Part shown: piece by piece, positions 24,701-37,375 of the stretch
How the letters are laid out: every line of letters begins with the position of its first letter
Position numbering within the stretch: the first letter of the stretch is position 1
Assembly: GCA_948567375.1 (NCBI GenBank)
Contig: OX419757.1
Location: forward strand, 12,662,974-12,726,973
Length of the DNA: 64,000 bases
Origin: Lunularia cruciata
Taxonomy: Eukaryota; Streptophyta; Marchantiopsida; Lunulariales; Lunulariaceae
Direction of reading: 5' to 3'
Notes under the pieces: model-generated
Seen by the model: only the letters and a program-made list of their open reading frames with translations
What the model was told of the DNA's origin: nothing
Database searches by the model: none
Program-made: the position numbers and the translations under genes

Positions 24701-24887
24701 AGCCATTAACCATGAGCCTACATTTAGAAAGATTGGTATCAAGCTGCTCTAGCAAGAAGGACTGCCAGCCGGGCAAGTGGAGAGAGCGTCTGATTACAAA
24801 AAGTTTTAAATAGTTGACAAGCCTAGCAGTCTGAGCGCAAGCAGCCATGTGCTGGCGCACTTCCAAGACCAACCGATCCCCACAACA
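21742..24887 (+). repeat. Element C 5' LTR (3146 bp) with minisatellite
   Basis: Starts TGTCGTCGGGAAAATAATC and ends GATCCCCACAACA. The middle (about 22020-24120) is an array of about ten units of roughly 203 bp. The last 580 bp match the end of the 3' LTR and hold a TATA-like TATAAAT at 24480-24486. It is almost twice as long as its partner because of the array. Confidence 0.9.
22020..24120 (+). repeat. 203-bp minisatellite in the C 5' LTR
   Basis: The landmark GTGTGAAATTT recurs near 22196, 22399, 22609, 23013, 23216, 23420, 23620, 23853 and 24052, with a variant near 22809, giving steps of about 199-210 bp and one of 233 bp that contains a further 27-bp duplication. Each unit has GGGAAATGACAGTAGGGTTC and TTTGCAAAGGAGAGATTGCA. 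The plus strand is strongly purine-rich. Long minus-strand frames through the array are by-products of the repeat. Confidence 0.9.
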
Positions 24888-25015
24888 TAAGTGGTGACCA
24901 TGCTGGGGAATCTCGAGGCTTGTGCTTAGACATTAGGACCATTGGGGTTGGGGAAGGGGACAAGGGCAAATTGGACTAATCTAAGTGGACAGCATTTAGC
25001 TGTGCTGAGGTAGAG

Positions 25016-26370
25016 ATGGGTCCAGAGGCTTCATCCGCAGCAATGACAAGGGAACAGGAGATCTCACTGATTGTCATGGCAACCATGAGAGCCATGAAGG
25101 ATCAAGATGAGGAAAGAGACATGGTGAAAGTGCAGTCTTCACAAGTCACAAAGTGTCTACGCATTGTGGTAGATCAGCTAGGGGAATTTGATGGTAAGGA
25201 CGTGACCAAGTACTTGAAGGTCTACTGGAGAGAGGTAAAGCTTCATGATCTGGATGAGAACGTTGCCATTGCTAGGTTTCCTACATTGGCTGAGCTTGAA
25301 ATCAGGAGGGTGGTTGAGGGCTTGGTGAGAAGGGCAAAGACATGGGAGGAGTTCTCCCAAATGATAAAGGAGGAATTCTTGCTGCAGGATGCGGATCGAG
25401 TCACCCAGACCATGTCCTTGGATTGGGTGAATGATAGGAGTAAAAACTTGAGGCCTCAAGATCTCCTAAGGGAGTTTAATAAGAGGCTAGGACATCTATC
25501 AGCCTGTGAAGCTGAGGGCCATTAAACTACAAAGGTCTAACTATTTTTTGAGAGCTATAGACAATCACTTGTAGGATGAGTTGGAATACGCACTTGATCT
25601 GCTCCAACCTGACCGGTTGGGAGCGGTAGAGTGGGGAAAAATTGAAGAGGTGGTCGTTTGGGTGAGCCGCGGGTGGAGGCAGAGAGAGCTGGATGAAGAA
25701 GCAATAGCCAAAGCGCCTATTTGGAGTAATGTGGTTGGGTCTGGGAGAGGGAAGGAGGGGCAGCAGGTGAGTGAGATGCCAAAACAAAGGAACAATGGAT
25801 GAGATCTCCCAACTGATGGAGGGGTTGAAGATTTTGACCACCAAGGTAGACCGGTTGCAGAGTGGGAGTAGCACTACGAGGACAAATGGAGAGAGGAGGC
25901 AACCCTATGGGTGCATGTGGTGTGACAATAAGAGTCATGCCAAAAGAGACTATGAAGAGCTATTAGAAGCAATACACAAACAGTGGGTGAAGTTTGTTGG
26001 AGAACCCGGGATGAAGAAGATAGCCTTCTACGATGCTGGGGAGCCAATACCGCTGAACGGTAACAAGGGAGGGATGAAGGCTCTACTGGAAAGACACATG
26101 GGCAAACGTGAAGTAAGTATGGCAGTCATTGCATTTGAGCCTAGTGTGTATAGTGCCATGAGTGAAGTGAAGCAATGTGCAGACCTAGGAGAAGTTGAGA
26201 AGAAGAGACTAGCAGAGCAAGTCCGGAGGAAATCAGGGTGGGATGAGCCGGTGGTAATAACTACCATCATTGCGGAAGTTGGTGCCACTTGGGATGCTAT
26301 GGTGGAAGAGAAACAAAAATCTGATCCACGGGCAGATAGTGAAGGGCAGGCAAAGGAAAAGCAATAACGA
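25016..26370 (+). pseudogene. Element C gag region
   Basis: The first part (25016-25525, MGPEASSAAMTREQ) has a gag-like helical stretch, with KYLKVYWREVKLHDLDEN and RAKTWEEFSQMIKEEF resembling the retrotransposon gag domain. The second part has a single zinc-knuckle-like motif starting CMWCDNKSHAKRD at about 25912-25953, then an unassigned C-terminal region. It follows the LTR by 128 bases. Broken. Confidence 0.65.
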
Positions 26371-27639
26371 GTGGAACCGGAGAGGAGGCAGGTTAGAAGG
26401 AAAGAGGTGCAGTTCAGCGATGCACAAAAGAGCAGGGATCAGAATTTGGGCGTTGGAGAAGAGTCAGGAATGGACACAAAAGGGGCAGCAAACCAAAAGC
26501 CGGGAGAGAGATCTCCCAGGAAGGGGCCGGTGTCCTGGGGAATGTTTGGTCTCGAGAGTGCGCCAAGCACCTGGCTGCTTGTGCTTAGTTTTCCCTACTG
26601 TCTTTCTTTTGGGTCTTTCCTATAGAATGACATTCCTTCCCTACTCCTGGATTGTCAGGAATTTGTCTCTATATGAACTTGTTGTTTCATTTTCCCTGAG
26701 GTTGGCTCTCCCTGAAGGTTTTGTTTTATCCTTGACTTTCATAAAATTGATCTTGTCATACGAGTCTGGTGTTATGGTTTCTACCTCTGCCTGGTCTCAT
26801 ATTCTATTTTCACGTCAGGTTCAAGCTATGGGTCGGGATCTGGCAGTTCATAGACCTAGGTCAGGTGACCCTTTAATAAAATAAAAGAAACGACAACTGA
26901 GTGATCTAACCGAACATAAATCCGGGGCACCCAGATCATTTAATTATGCTATTCACATGGACCGGACTGAGAGCTCTTGGAATAGAGTTTCCTCAACTCT
27001 AGTCACAATTCATAACACAAATCTGCTTCCAAGACTCATCATTCACAGTAATTTCAACAACAAAGTTCACAAGGTGGATAAGTCAAATAGTTCTAGTCAA
27101 GACAATGCCTGCCTAAGGTTGCAACTGCTCATCAACTCAGCCTGGCACTTCACATATGCTCTGTCCAACAGCAGACAAGGCAACTCACCCTCCGAACCTC
27201 TTCATTCTCCTATGCCATGTTTTGCAGATCAGATTCACTCCATTCAGACAGGCCAACCAACTTCAAATCTTTTCTTGTCCTTGCTCCAGATGAGCTGATC
27301 CACTTCAAAATTCTCCTCCTCTTCTTCCTGACTAGCTCCTATCACTGCCTGTTCAGTCACTCTTCACAACATTTCCCAAAAAAATTAAATAATATCTTCC
27401 TTCGTCCCTCCTATCCTCACATTCAGGAGATTACACATTGGCAACTTATGCAACAAATCCCATTCAGACCTGCAAAAATTTTCTTCCTCCTAGCGCTCTC
27501 TCTCCTGCAAGTCCTTCACTCTCTTGAGAAGAAAATTTTTTTGCCTTGCGCTCTCAAGCCCTACCAGTCCTCCTGTGAAAATTTTCCTTCTATCCTAGCA
27601 CTTCTCTCCTGCACATGCTCCATTCCTTCCAACTCGAAA

Positions 27640-28660
27640 ATTCCTCTCCTGATTGTTCTTCTGTCCAAACCCTTCACTTCTTGAGAATTTCTCTCCTGCC
27701 AAACCCTTTCCTACCCAACTCAAAAATTCCTGCCCTCATTGTTCCTCTGTCCAAACCCTTCACTTCTTGAGAATTTCTCTCCTGCCAAACCCACTCCTGT
27801 CCAACTCGAAAATTCCTGGCACTTCTCTCTCTTGTCCAACTCTTCACTTCTTGAGAATTTCTCTCCTGCCAAATCCTTTCTTGGCCAACTCAAAAATTCC
27901 TGCCCTCATTGTTCCTCTGTCCAAACCCTTCACTTCTGCAAAAATTGTCTTCCTGCAGCCTCACCAAACCACTTCACATTTCTGCAAAATTTGTCTTCCT
28001 ACAGCCCTCACAAACCCCTTCACACTCCTGCGAAAATTGTCTTCCTGCAACCTCACCAAACCACTTCACATTGCTGCAAAAAATTGTCTTCCTGCAGCCC
28101 TCACAAACCCCTTCACATTCCTGCAAAAATTGCCCTTCTGTCCAAGCACTTCCTCTCCTGCACATTTGTTCATTCCTTCAAGAAGAAACCTTTCTCTCCC
28201 GTGCACTCTCAAGCCCTCCTGTCCAACTCAAAAATTTCTCTCTTGTGTGTGTTCCTCTGTCCAAACCCTCCAGCTTCTCGAGAGATTCTTCTCCTGCCAA
28301 ACCTCCTCCTGTCCAACTCGAAAATTCCTCTCCTGCACATTGTTCATTCCTTCAAGAAGAAACCTTTCTCTCCCCTGCACTCTCAAGCCCTCCTGTCCAA
28401 CTCGAAAATTTCTCTCCTGTGTGTGTTCCTCTGTCCAAACCCTCCAGCTTCTTGAAAGATTCCTCTCCTGCCAAACCCCCTCCTGTCCAACTCGAAAATC
28501 CCCCCCTTGTGTGTTCCTCTGTCCAAACCTTCCAGCTTCTTGAGAATTTCTCCTCTTGCCAAAACCCCTCCTGTCCAGCTCAAAAATTTTCCTCTTGTGT
28601 GTGTTCCTCTATCCAAACCCTCCAGCTTCTTGTGCAACTCAAAAATTTCCCAAATTTCTC
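27640..28660 (-). repeat. Pyrimidine-rich short-unit repeats in D1
   Basis: Variants of CCTCTGTCCAAACCCTTCAC, TTGAGAATTTCTCTCCTGCC and AACTCGAAAATTCCT recur many times with irregular spacing of about 60-130 bp. Three long overlapping plus-strand frames here (for example 27653-28543) encode only Phe/Leu/Ser/Cys/Pro repeats and are not genes. Confidence 0.75.
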
Positions 28661-28666
28661 TCCTTC

Positions 28667-29330
28667 CTGACCAAGCCTTAACCCTTTGATAATTCTCCCT
28701 TTTTCCCAACAGGCCTTTCTCTCCCAATTTCTACCCAGCAATCACTTTCAAAAATTCCCCTTCACTCCTGGCCAAGCCCTAGCCCTTTGATAACTCTCCT
28801 TTTTTTTAGCAGGCCTTTCTCTCCCAATTTCTGCCCAGCAATCACTTTCAAAAATTCCCCTTCACTCCTGGCCAAGCCCTAGCCCTTTGATATTTCTCCT
28901 TTTTCCCAGCAGGCTGTTTTTTTTCCCCATTTCTGCATAGCAAGCACTTTCAAAAATTCCCCTTCACTCCTGGTCAAGCCCTAGCCCTTCGATAACTCTC
29001 CTTTTTTTTTAGCAGGCCTTTCTCTCCCAATTTCTGCCCAGAAATCACTTTCTAAAATTCCCCTTCACTCCTGGCCAAGCCCTAGCCCTTTGATAACTCT
29101 CCTTTTTTTTTAGCAGGCCTTTCTCTCCCAATTTCTGCCCAGAAATCACTTTCAAAAATTCCCCTTCACTCTTGGCCAAGCCCTAGCCCTTTGATAACTC
29201 TCCTTTTTCCCAGCAGGCCTTTTTTTCCCCATTTCTGCACAGCAAGCACTTTCAAAAATTCCCCTTCTCTCCTGGCCAAGCCCTAGCCCTTCGATAATTC
29301 TCCCTTTCTCCCAGCAGGCCTTTCTCTCCA
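28667..29330 (-). repeat. 100-bp minisatellite in D1
   Basis: Seven units of about 100 bp, each with GGCCAAGCCCTAGCCCTTTG, a T-run of variable length, AGCAGGCCTTTCTCTCCC and CACTTTCAAAAATTCCCCTTC. Unit starts lie near 28668, 28768, 28868, 28970, 29068, 29172 and 29273. Confidence 0.85.
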
Positions 29331-29405
29331 AACCCTTTCTTTCTTGTCCTTTACCTCAAAGCCCAAAAGCCTCAAGGGTACACGTGGGCTATTTTCCCGA
29401 TGACA

Positions 29406-29534
29406 CCGGTTTGGCTCTGAGCCGGGACATAGAAATCGAACTAGATCCGTAAGAGATTGCCAAAAAGTTCAAGAAGCAAGAGGTGAGGGGTTTCACAAAT
29501 GAAGAGTTCTTTGGAAGCTTGAGGAAGGATGTGC
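29406..29534 (+). other. Element C internal fragment between insertions
   Basis: 129 bp of element C left between D1 and the A solo LTR. It begins with the duplicated CCGG and ends with GTGC, the duplicated target of the solo LTR. Too short to assign a domain. Confidence 0.6.
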
Positions 29535-30226
29535 TATGAGCCGGCCTGTCTCTCACTCAGGATGAACCTCTGATGGCTATTATGGTATCGCATCATGGAC
29601 TAAGAAGGCAAGGAATCCCAACTCCGTCATACTCCTCCAAGGCTAACACTCCAAGACTCAAGACATTGCTCACTAGAGAACTCAATGAGAGAGAGATAGT
29701 TGCAAATAAAAGGATGATGAGTACCTCCTCACCTCTTGTTTATATACTTGTGAAATAGTTATGTACCAAAGTTACTAATTACCGTAACAACTCAAGTTAC
29801 TAGACTAAAAGTCAAGTAAAGTCAAAAAATAGAAAGGAATATCCATTCACATGGGCATATTTCCCTAAGCATGTGGTCTTATCTTGACTCAACCACTAAG
29901 TCAAGGATTCCTTCACATGGGCTATCCTAGAACAAAGGAAGAATCCAAAACAAAAAGGCTTGTGGGCCCAAGAGTTCTCAACTCTTTCCTCAAAGCAAAA
30001 CACCTAGGAATAATACCAAGTCAACACACTAAAATCCAAAATAGTGATGCTCATCTTTTCTAGTTCCTCTAAAGTAAGGTCTCCTCTATCTTAGCTATGA
30101 CTAACTTTAGCTAAACATGACTAATACAGAACCATCCTTTATCTCTATATAAATAATATCTCTTAAGTACTTGTAATACCAAGCTAAATATCACAATACC
30201 ACACACATGCAAAAATGGGTGTTACA
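29535..30226 (-). mobile_element. Family-A solo LTR
   Basis: 692 bp, full-length relative to the other A LTRs, flanked by GTGC at 29531-29534 and 30227-30230. No internal region lies beside it. This is the product of recombination between the two LTRs of a former A copy in element C. Confidence 0.9.
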
Positions 30227-30230
30227 GTGC

Positions 30231-30301
30231 AGGACCTTATCCTTGTCAAGGCAAAGAAGAAACAATTCTACAAGGAAGGACCAAACACGTCCTTGCTGTA
30301 T
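30231..30301 (+). other. Element C internal fragment between A insertions
   Basis: 71 bp of element C left between the solo A LTR and A3. It ends with GTAT, the target duplicated by A3. No domain can be assigned. Confidence 0.6.
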
Positions 30302-30994
30302 TGTGAGCCGGCCTATGTCTCACTCAGGATGAACCTCTGATGGCTATTATGGTAGCGCACTATGGACTAAGAAGGCAAGGAACCCCAACTCCATCATACT
30401 CCTCCAAGGCTAACACTCCAAGACTCAAGACATTGCTCACTAGAGAACTCAATGAGAGAGAGATAGTTGCAAATGAAAGGATGATGAGTACCTCCTCACC
30501 CCTTGTTTATATACTTATGAAATAGTTACGTACCAAAGTTACTAATTACCGTAATAACTCAAGTTACTAGACTAAAAGTCAAGTAAAGTCAAAAAGTAGA
30601 AAGAAATATCCATTCACATGGGTATATTCCCCTAAGCATGTGGTCTTATCTTGACGCAACCACTAAGTCAAGGATTATTCACATGGGCTATCCTTGGACT
30701 AAAGAAGAATCCAAAAAATAAAAAGGCTTGCGGGCCCAAGAGTTCTCAACTCTTTCCTCAAAGCCAAACACCTAGGAATAATACCAAGTCAACACACTAA
30801 AATCCAAAATAGTGGTGCTCATCTTTTCTAGTTCCTCTAAAGTAAGGTCTCCTCTATCTTAGCTATGACTAACTTTAGCTAACCATGATTAATACAGAAC
30901 CATCCTTTATCTCTATATAAATAATATCTCTTAAGTACTTGTAATACCAAGCTAAATATCATAATACCACACACATGCACAAATGGGTGTTACA
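30302..30994 (-). repeat. A3 3' LTR
   Basis: 693 bp, TGTGAGCC...GGTGTTACA. It is followed by the sense polypurine tract region TAGTCCGGGGGTAAA at 30995-31009. Confidence 0.92.
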
Positions 30995-31042
30995 TTTACC
31001 CCCGGACTATGTTTTCACTTTGTCCTCAAAGTGAAGGTCTCT

Positions 31043-34000
31043 CTACCTTCTATGGTACATCTTCAACTTATCATGGTTAATCCTATCAAAGTGTCTTCCT
31101 CCCAACTCCTTGAGATCATAGGTGTAATTGCCCCACACCTTCTCCACTATGAAAGGTCCAAAGTACTTAGGCAAAAACTTCTTTTGCACTCTCTTGAATC
31201 GAATGGAATCAAACAACATTACCCAATCACCTTCTTTGAAAGTCTCTACCTTCTTCTTGCCTTGCCTCTTGTCATAGCTCTCCTTTTGTTTCCTTTGGGC
31301 TTGCTCCACTTGAACCATAGCAACTGCTCTTGCCTCTTCCAACTCCATGAGTTGATCCTTCCTTGACTTCTCTACATCACCTCCTTCTGCTTTCTTCAAT
31401 CTCCTATAAATGCTTTGGAAGGTAGGAAGATCAAAGTGAATAGGTAAGGTAGACTCAATACCATACACCAATTGAAATGGAGAATATCCGGTGGAAGTCT
31501 TCATGGTTGTCCTATACTCCCACAAAAGTGCATGAATCCTCTTGCCCCAATGATGTTTAGTCCCCTGTATTTCTGCATCTTTGGCCAACATCATGCACAA
31601 GGTCTGATTGGTTCTCTTTGCCAAGCCATTGGAATTTGGCTTATAGGATGTAGTTACTCTATGTGTGATAGAGAAATGTTGTAGCATGGCTATAGTTATG
31701 TGTCCTGTAAACTCTCCTCCTCTATCAGAAACCAACTCCAAAGGGCATCCAAACCTAGTGATAATGCGTTCATAAAGAAATCTACCCACTTCATCTTCAT
31801 TCTTGTCCCTCAATGGTCTAGCCTCAACCCACTTGGTAAGGTAATTAGTAACTACCACAATGTACCAATTGTTCCTTGGGGTTCTATTGAGAGGACCTAC
31901 AAAATCAATTCCCCACTTCTCAAAAGGTCCTAGTAATGGAATTGATCTAAGTGGTGGAGTGAATGTAGACTTCCTAGCAAAAGCTTGACAAACATGACAA
32001 GTTTTGCAATAATCAAGACAATCCTTGAAAATCCCTCTTCAATGGTAACCTGCATCTAGAATCTTGAAAGCAGTCACCTTTCATGGAAAGTGTCCTCCAC
32101 ATACTAAACCATCATGAAACTCCTTTATGAGTAGGATATACTCTTCCTTACCCACTACTCTTTGAAGTAGACCATCTGCTCCTTGGTGAAAAAGAATATC
32201 CTCCACCATTGTGTAAGGTCTAGATCTTGCTGCAAGGGCCTTCCTCTCCCTAGCATGCATCCTTGCTGGATAGTTATCTCTTGTCACAAAATCCACAATC
32301 TCCTTATACTCCATTGGAACCTCTTGAGTGACTGAGATTGTCATAAGCTCCTCATCCGGGAAGGAATCATCCACTGGCTCATCTCCATCATGATCATAGG
32401 CTCTAGATAACAAATTAGCATTTACATTTTTCTTTCCTGGCCTATCCTCAATGGTGTAGTCATACTCAAACAAGAGTATCATCCACCTTGCTAGTCTCCC
32501 TTTAACATTAGGCTTGTTGAAGATGTACTTCAAAGCCTTGTGATCCGTGACAATGGTGGCTTTCCCTCCAATCAAGTACTATCTAAACTTCTTGAGACCA
32601 AAGATCACTGCCAACCCTTCTCTCTCCGTGATAGAGTAGTTCTTCTCTGCTGAAACCATCTGCCTACTAGCATATGCTATTGGATGATCATGCCCATCTT
32701 GGTCTAATTGACTAAGAGTGCATCCTATAGCTACATAAGAAGCATCAGTGTAGAGGATGAAAGGCTTACTCCAATCAGGTTTAGCAAGAATTGGAGCTAC
32801 AACAAGGGATTGCTTGAGCTCCTCAAAAGCTTTGAGAGACTCCTTGTCCTCTAAAATCACCATGTCATCTTCACCCTTCTTCATGTAGATGGTCAATGCA
32901 TAAGCCTTGTTGGAAAATGAGAAGATGAACCTCCTGTAGTATCCAACCATCCCCAAGAATTGGCATAACTTTGTCAAGCTTGAAGGGAATAGAAGGTCTG
33001 AGCTTTTTCTCACCTTCTCGGGATCAATTGCTATTCCATCCTTGGAGATGATGTGCCCCAAAAGTAGACCTTCTTCACATCCAAAAATGCACTTCTCTGG
33101 GTTGAGTGATGCATTTGCCTCATCCAAGCGTTGCAAGACTTTGATTAGGTGCTCAAAGTGCTCCTCCTTGCTTCATAGACATAAAAGTCATCAATGAAGT
33201 CTCTCACAAATTTCCCAATGAAAGGTTCAAATACCTTGTTCATGAACCATTGGAATGTGGCCAGAGCATTGCAAAGCCCAAAAGGCATGACCTTGAAAGC
33301 GTAATTTCCCCAAGGTGTGGTGAACGTGGTGAGTTGTTGATGCTCTGGTGCAATCTTGATTTGGTTATATCCACTATAACCATCTCCAAAACTGTACCTC
33401 TCATGACTTGCAACCTCCTCCAAGATCTCATCAATGAATGGCAATGGGTAGTAGTCCTTCTTGGTAACAACATTGAGCTTCTTGTAATCTACACATATCC
33501 AAAGCTTGCCATTCTTTTTCTTCACAATGACAATTGGAGACAACCATTCTGAATTCTCTACCTCAAAGATAAATCCCGCCTCCTTGAGCTTATCAATCTC
33601 CTCCTTCATAACCAAAGATATTGGTGAGCTAATGCGACGTTGTTTTTGGCAGATTGGTCTTGCATATGACTCCACCTCTATCTTGTGCTCCTCCAAGGTG
33701 ACTTCCTTCAAATCCTTGTAACTAAAAGCAAACACATGGATGAACTTGCGGAAAATCTCCTCAAATCTCACCTTCTCCTCCTTGGTAACATTTGGGCCAT
33801 ACTTGAGGGTAGATAACCTTCTCTCTACCTCCTCAAGTGTCAATGGTGATTTTTTTGGGTCCTTCAAAACCTCTGGCTAAGGTGCAAAATCCATAGCACA
33901 CAAAGGATACACATCTGAATCAGATTCAGATTCATCCTCCTCCGTGGAAGTCTCCTCTTCCATGCTTGTGTCCACACCTGAAGCTCCTTCTTCAGAATCT

Positions 34001-34640
34001 GATTCCCAATAATCAGAAGATGATGTATCTGAATGTGAAGTGTTGGTGGTGTAAGTCACAGGAACTGTGACTCTATGGTTTGATGGCACAATCCTCAAGT
34101 ACCCTTTGTGCTATCAATCAGTTGTGCGTGTGCTGCTCTCAACCATGGCCTCCCAAGAAGTAAGTCATAGCTTGAATCCTTCAAGACTTGGGAAGTCATG
34201 AGATTTTGAATTCCCATAACTGAAACTACCACTTTATCCATCACCCCTACTGGTCAAACTTGTTGCTTGTTTGCCATGCTCACCACAAATGTTGAAGGTC
34301 TTGAGTGTATCATACCCAACTTCTTCATCAACCTTTCTGACATGGCATTGACTACTGATCCTCCATCAACCAATGCATCCTTGATGTTGTGACCATTCAC
34401 TCTCACATCAATCTTGGAGGCATATTCACAAGCCTCCCATGGTGCTGGCTTGGCATCCACCACCCCCATTGATACTGGAACTTTTGCCTTCTTCTTCCTC
34501 TTGCTCCTTGTAGAACTCAAACCACCTAAGCTCCTTTCTCAAGGTAGGGTTCAAAGCAATCAATTGGCCCATTGTGATGTTAGCCTTGTGACTACCAACA
34601 TCCTCCAACACATGGTAGTTCCATTGTTGCTTTGAAATCA
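31043..34640 (-). pseudogene. A3 protease-RT-RNase H-integrase region
   Basis: In sense: protease near 34254-34420 (DALVDGGSVVNAMS), RT near 33145-33867 (YPLPFIDEIL, MPFGLCNAL), RNase H near 32400-32860, then the integrase core at 31043-31858 (SDRGGEFTG, TSYKPNSNGLAKRTNQ) and a basic C-terminus ending KLKMYHRR. Same arrangement as A2. Broken. Confidence 0.8.
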
Positions 34641-35868
34641 AGAAATCCTCCATCTCCAACTTCTCCTTGGAGTCTTTGTTGTTGATGGTGTTGAGGTGTG
34701 AGTGCTCCTAGTACAACATAGTAGTATCCTTGCTTGGAGTAAATCCTTGAGAAGAGTGAGCATCCTCTGCAAAATGAGCTCTCTTCTTCTCTTGTGCCAA
34801 AAGCTCCAAATTAAGACTCTTGGAGTTTGAGCACTCTCCCTTCGCATACTTGCTCTCAACCACATCTATGGATGCTATCCCCTTACCTTTGTTGGGATTA
34901 GGAGCCACTTGGGTTTCACTACCTCCCTCTTTCCCTCTATTGGCTCCCTCATAACCCCTTCCTCCATGGTAAGTGGAATTTGGGCAATTCCTCTGGATAT
35001 GGCCTCTTCATCCTCAACCAAAACAATTTCTATCATTGAAATTGTTGGCTGGTTGGCCTTCTCTATATGGATAGTTTCCATAACTCCTAGGCCCTCTCCC
35101 TACATTCTGATCCATCTCTCTCTTCTCCCATAGTTGCACCACATTGATCTTGAGATCCGCAAGTTGTTCTGTGATGGTTTGAAGTGGATCTTTTGGTGGA
35201 GGTGCAAGAACTGGAGCAACCACTACTTGTGGTGCAACCCTTGCCACCAAAGTATCAGAAGTTCCACTATACTTGTAGCCTTGAGGAGGATGCACAACCT
35301 CCTTCACCACCAAATCATTCTCATCCCCTTCCAAACTCTCCTCCATACGAATTGCAATCTTGATAGCTTCAACCTTGGAAGAAGGTTTCTCATATCTCAC
35401 CTTGCTTCAAATTTGTGGTCTCAACCCTCCCACAAAATTCTTGTTGAGCATGGCCCCTATGCCAATCATAGTAGTCTAGACATCATCCCCACCTTTCCTC
35501 AACACTATACAAAATCTGGACTCTAACTTTTCCACTCTTTCCACCTAGACCCTCACTTTCTCTCCATCTCCTTGCTTGAGAAATGTAAATTCACTCATCA
35601 ACCTCTCATAACTCTCATCAGGAAGAAAGTTCTCAATGAGTGATGAAGTCAAAGTCTCCCAAGACTCCTCTTCACCATCTCTCCTCTTTTTCTTTTGGTA
35701 TTCTAAGTCATACGATGTAAGTGCTGCATCCTCAAAGAAATATGGTAATAATAAGACCCACTCATTCTTCCTCCTCTCATTGTTTCCTATGCAAGATCTC
35801 TTGAAGTCTCTCACAAAGGTCTCCATGTCTTCTCCATCCTTGCCAAAGAAAACCGGAAGTTTCCCCAT
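34640..35868 (-). pseudogene. A3 gag region
   Basis: Opens with MGKLPVFFGKDGEDMETFVR as in A2 and continues through the gag core (ENFLPDESYERLM) and a glycine-rich nucleocapsid-like part near 34900-35080 (RGYEGANRGKEGG). Broken. Confidence 0.75.
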
Positions 35869-36164
35869 CTTAACCTCTCACTCTATTACTAATAGAGTAT
35901 ATACATGATTAACACCATTTGAGAATAATCCACTCTAGGGAACACAAAAGGTTCAGGTTGCTCTAAGATTTCTATAACAACATCAAATCCTAGAGTGCAT
36001 ATTTATCTAACTCTCATGGATAGTTTATCCATAATTTGAAAAATTATCTCCATCACTAATCTTGAGAACTAGCTGATGAAGGTGGTAGTATTTCTGTAGC
36101 TGTACTAAGACTCTATCCAAGATCCTTCACCAAAGTCTCCAAAAGTGCTTTTATTCCACTACAC

Positions 36165-36530
36165 TCATGTCCTTTTTGGAAGTCCTTCCACTCCACAAAC
36201 CTCACACAACTCCTTGGTCTTAGATCTTCTCCCTCCTAATCTTGGTAAAGAAGGTCCAACATGCAAACCCAAGTCAAGTAAGCCTCTCCTTTCCCTCAAT
36301 CTCTTGCTCTCAAAGGTCAATGGACATGAACTTGCCTTATGTACCTTCTCTCCACATAGAAAGCACTTAGACTCACTCTTTCCTCCAAGTGGTGTAGGTT
36401 TTTGGATCCTCTCAACACTCTCTTCAAATTCTATTGTAAACTCTATTTTCCTCAAATCCACCCCAACAATCACCTCAAACCCTTGGGGAACCTTGCATAA
36501 TCTTAATTTCCACTCTTGATGACACTCCAT
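36165..36530 (-). pseudogene. A3 pre-gag zinc-knuckle frame
   Basis: 121 residues with CFLCGEKVHKASSC, then LRERRGLLDLGLHVGPSLPR and CEVCGVEGLPKR. Homologous to the frames at 17516-18149 and 10040-10680. A further conserved leader stretch toward the primer site (about 37164-37340, MFRVQFYIRQKEAMRAHLER) also occurs in A1 and A2. Confidence 0.55.
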
Positions 36531-37375
36531 GTTCCCAAGATGAATCTAAACACTCAAACATGGTTTTTGTTGATCTCAAACTCCTCATGCATGAGATCTC
36601 CACTTTGCAGAATTGACTCTTCCTCACAATGTCACTCAAATCTCCCAACCACTATGTCACAGTCCTCTGAAATTTTGCACCCTTGATCACAACTTTAGGG
36701 CGTCCCTCCCTGCAAAATTTCCAATCTTTTCATCAAGCCATTTGGCATAGACACCTTTCTATTCAGATTTGGTCTCAAAACCACCCCCCTCACTTCAAAA
36801 ACTCATAACTCCTTGCGCAAGAAAGATTGCTCTTTAAGTTTTGTGGCAGCAAGTAGGATATAATACACTGAATTTTCTTGGAAAGTTTCAGTACAATTCA
36901 TTGAAAATTGAAGAAATGGCAGACTCTGTACAATTTTCTAGAGAGCATGGAGTTGCGGGAGCACTTTACCCTATCAACTTTCAAAAATTCTAGCCCAGTG
37001 CGCATAGTAGCTCTTACAATAATTTCAAGTGTGCCAACTGAAAGATAACCCAAGCTATCATGTATAGAAATTTCAAGTCCAGATCTAAAACTTGAGATTT
37101 TGCCCAAAATCACCTTAATCCCCAAAATCTGCAATCCACCTCACACAATCTCTCCAATTCCTCTCATGTGTACAAGATGTACAAAATCACCTCAAAGACA
37201 TCATAATGAACTACAGGGTATACAAATGGATCTTGGTTCCCTAACATAAGTTCAGCCCTCTCCTCTCCTAATGTTCTCTCCAAGTGAGCTCTCATAGCCT
37301 CCTTCTGCCTAATGTAGAATTGAACGCGGAACATTATCTTGCCTTCTAGAGAGGTCCCGACAACGGAACCAAAAA

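Larger units (their letters stand above)
26531..29405 (-). mobile_element. Element D1: solo LTR of a C-related family
   Basis: 2875 bp with TGTC...GACA ends, flanked by CCGG at 26527-26530 and 29406-29409. No internal region is present, so this is a solo LTR formed by LTR-LTR recombination. Read on the minus strand, its ends match element C: the start TGTCAT.GGGAAAATA resembles C's TGTCGT.GGGAAATAA, and the end CCATGTGCC.GG.GCACTC and GACCAA...CCCCATGACA matches C closely, with a change at the last few bases in this copy. It is therefore a subfamily of C inserted antisense in C's gag-pol interval. Confidence 0.85.

Noticed and set aside
27653-28670. Three overlapping plus-strand frames of about 240-300 residues rich in Cys, Ser, Pro, Phe
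   Set aside because: Low-complexity translation of pyrimidine-rich repeats inside solo LTR D1, antisense to the element. No domain, and all three frames are equally open.
26531-29405. Two D LTRs (26531 and 37434) as the ends of a single element
   Set aside because: Each copy has its own 4-bp target duplication (CCGG and GCGC) and each lies in a different host element, so both are solo LTRs.
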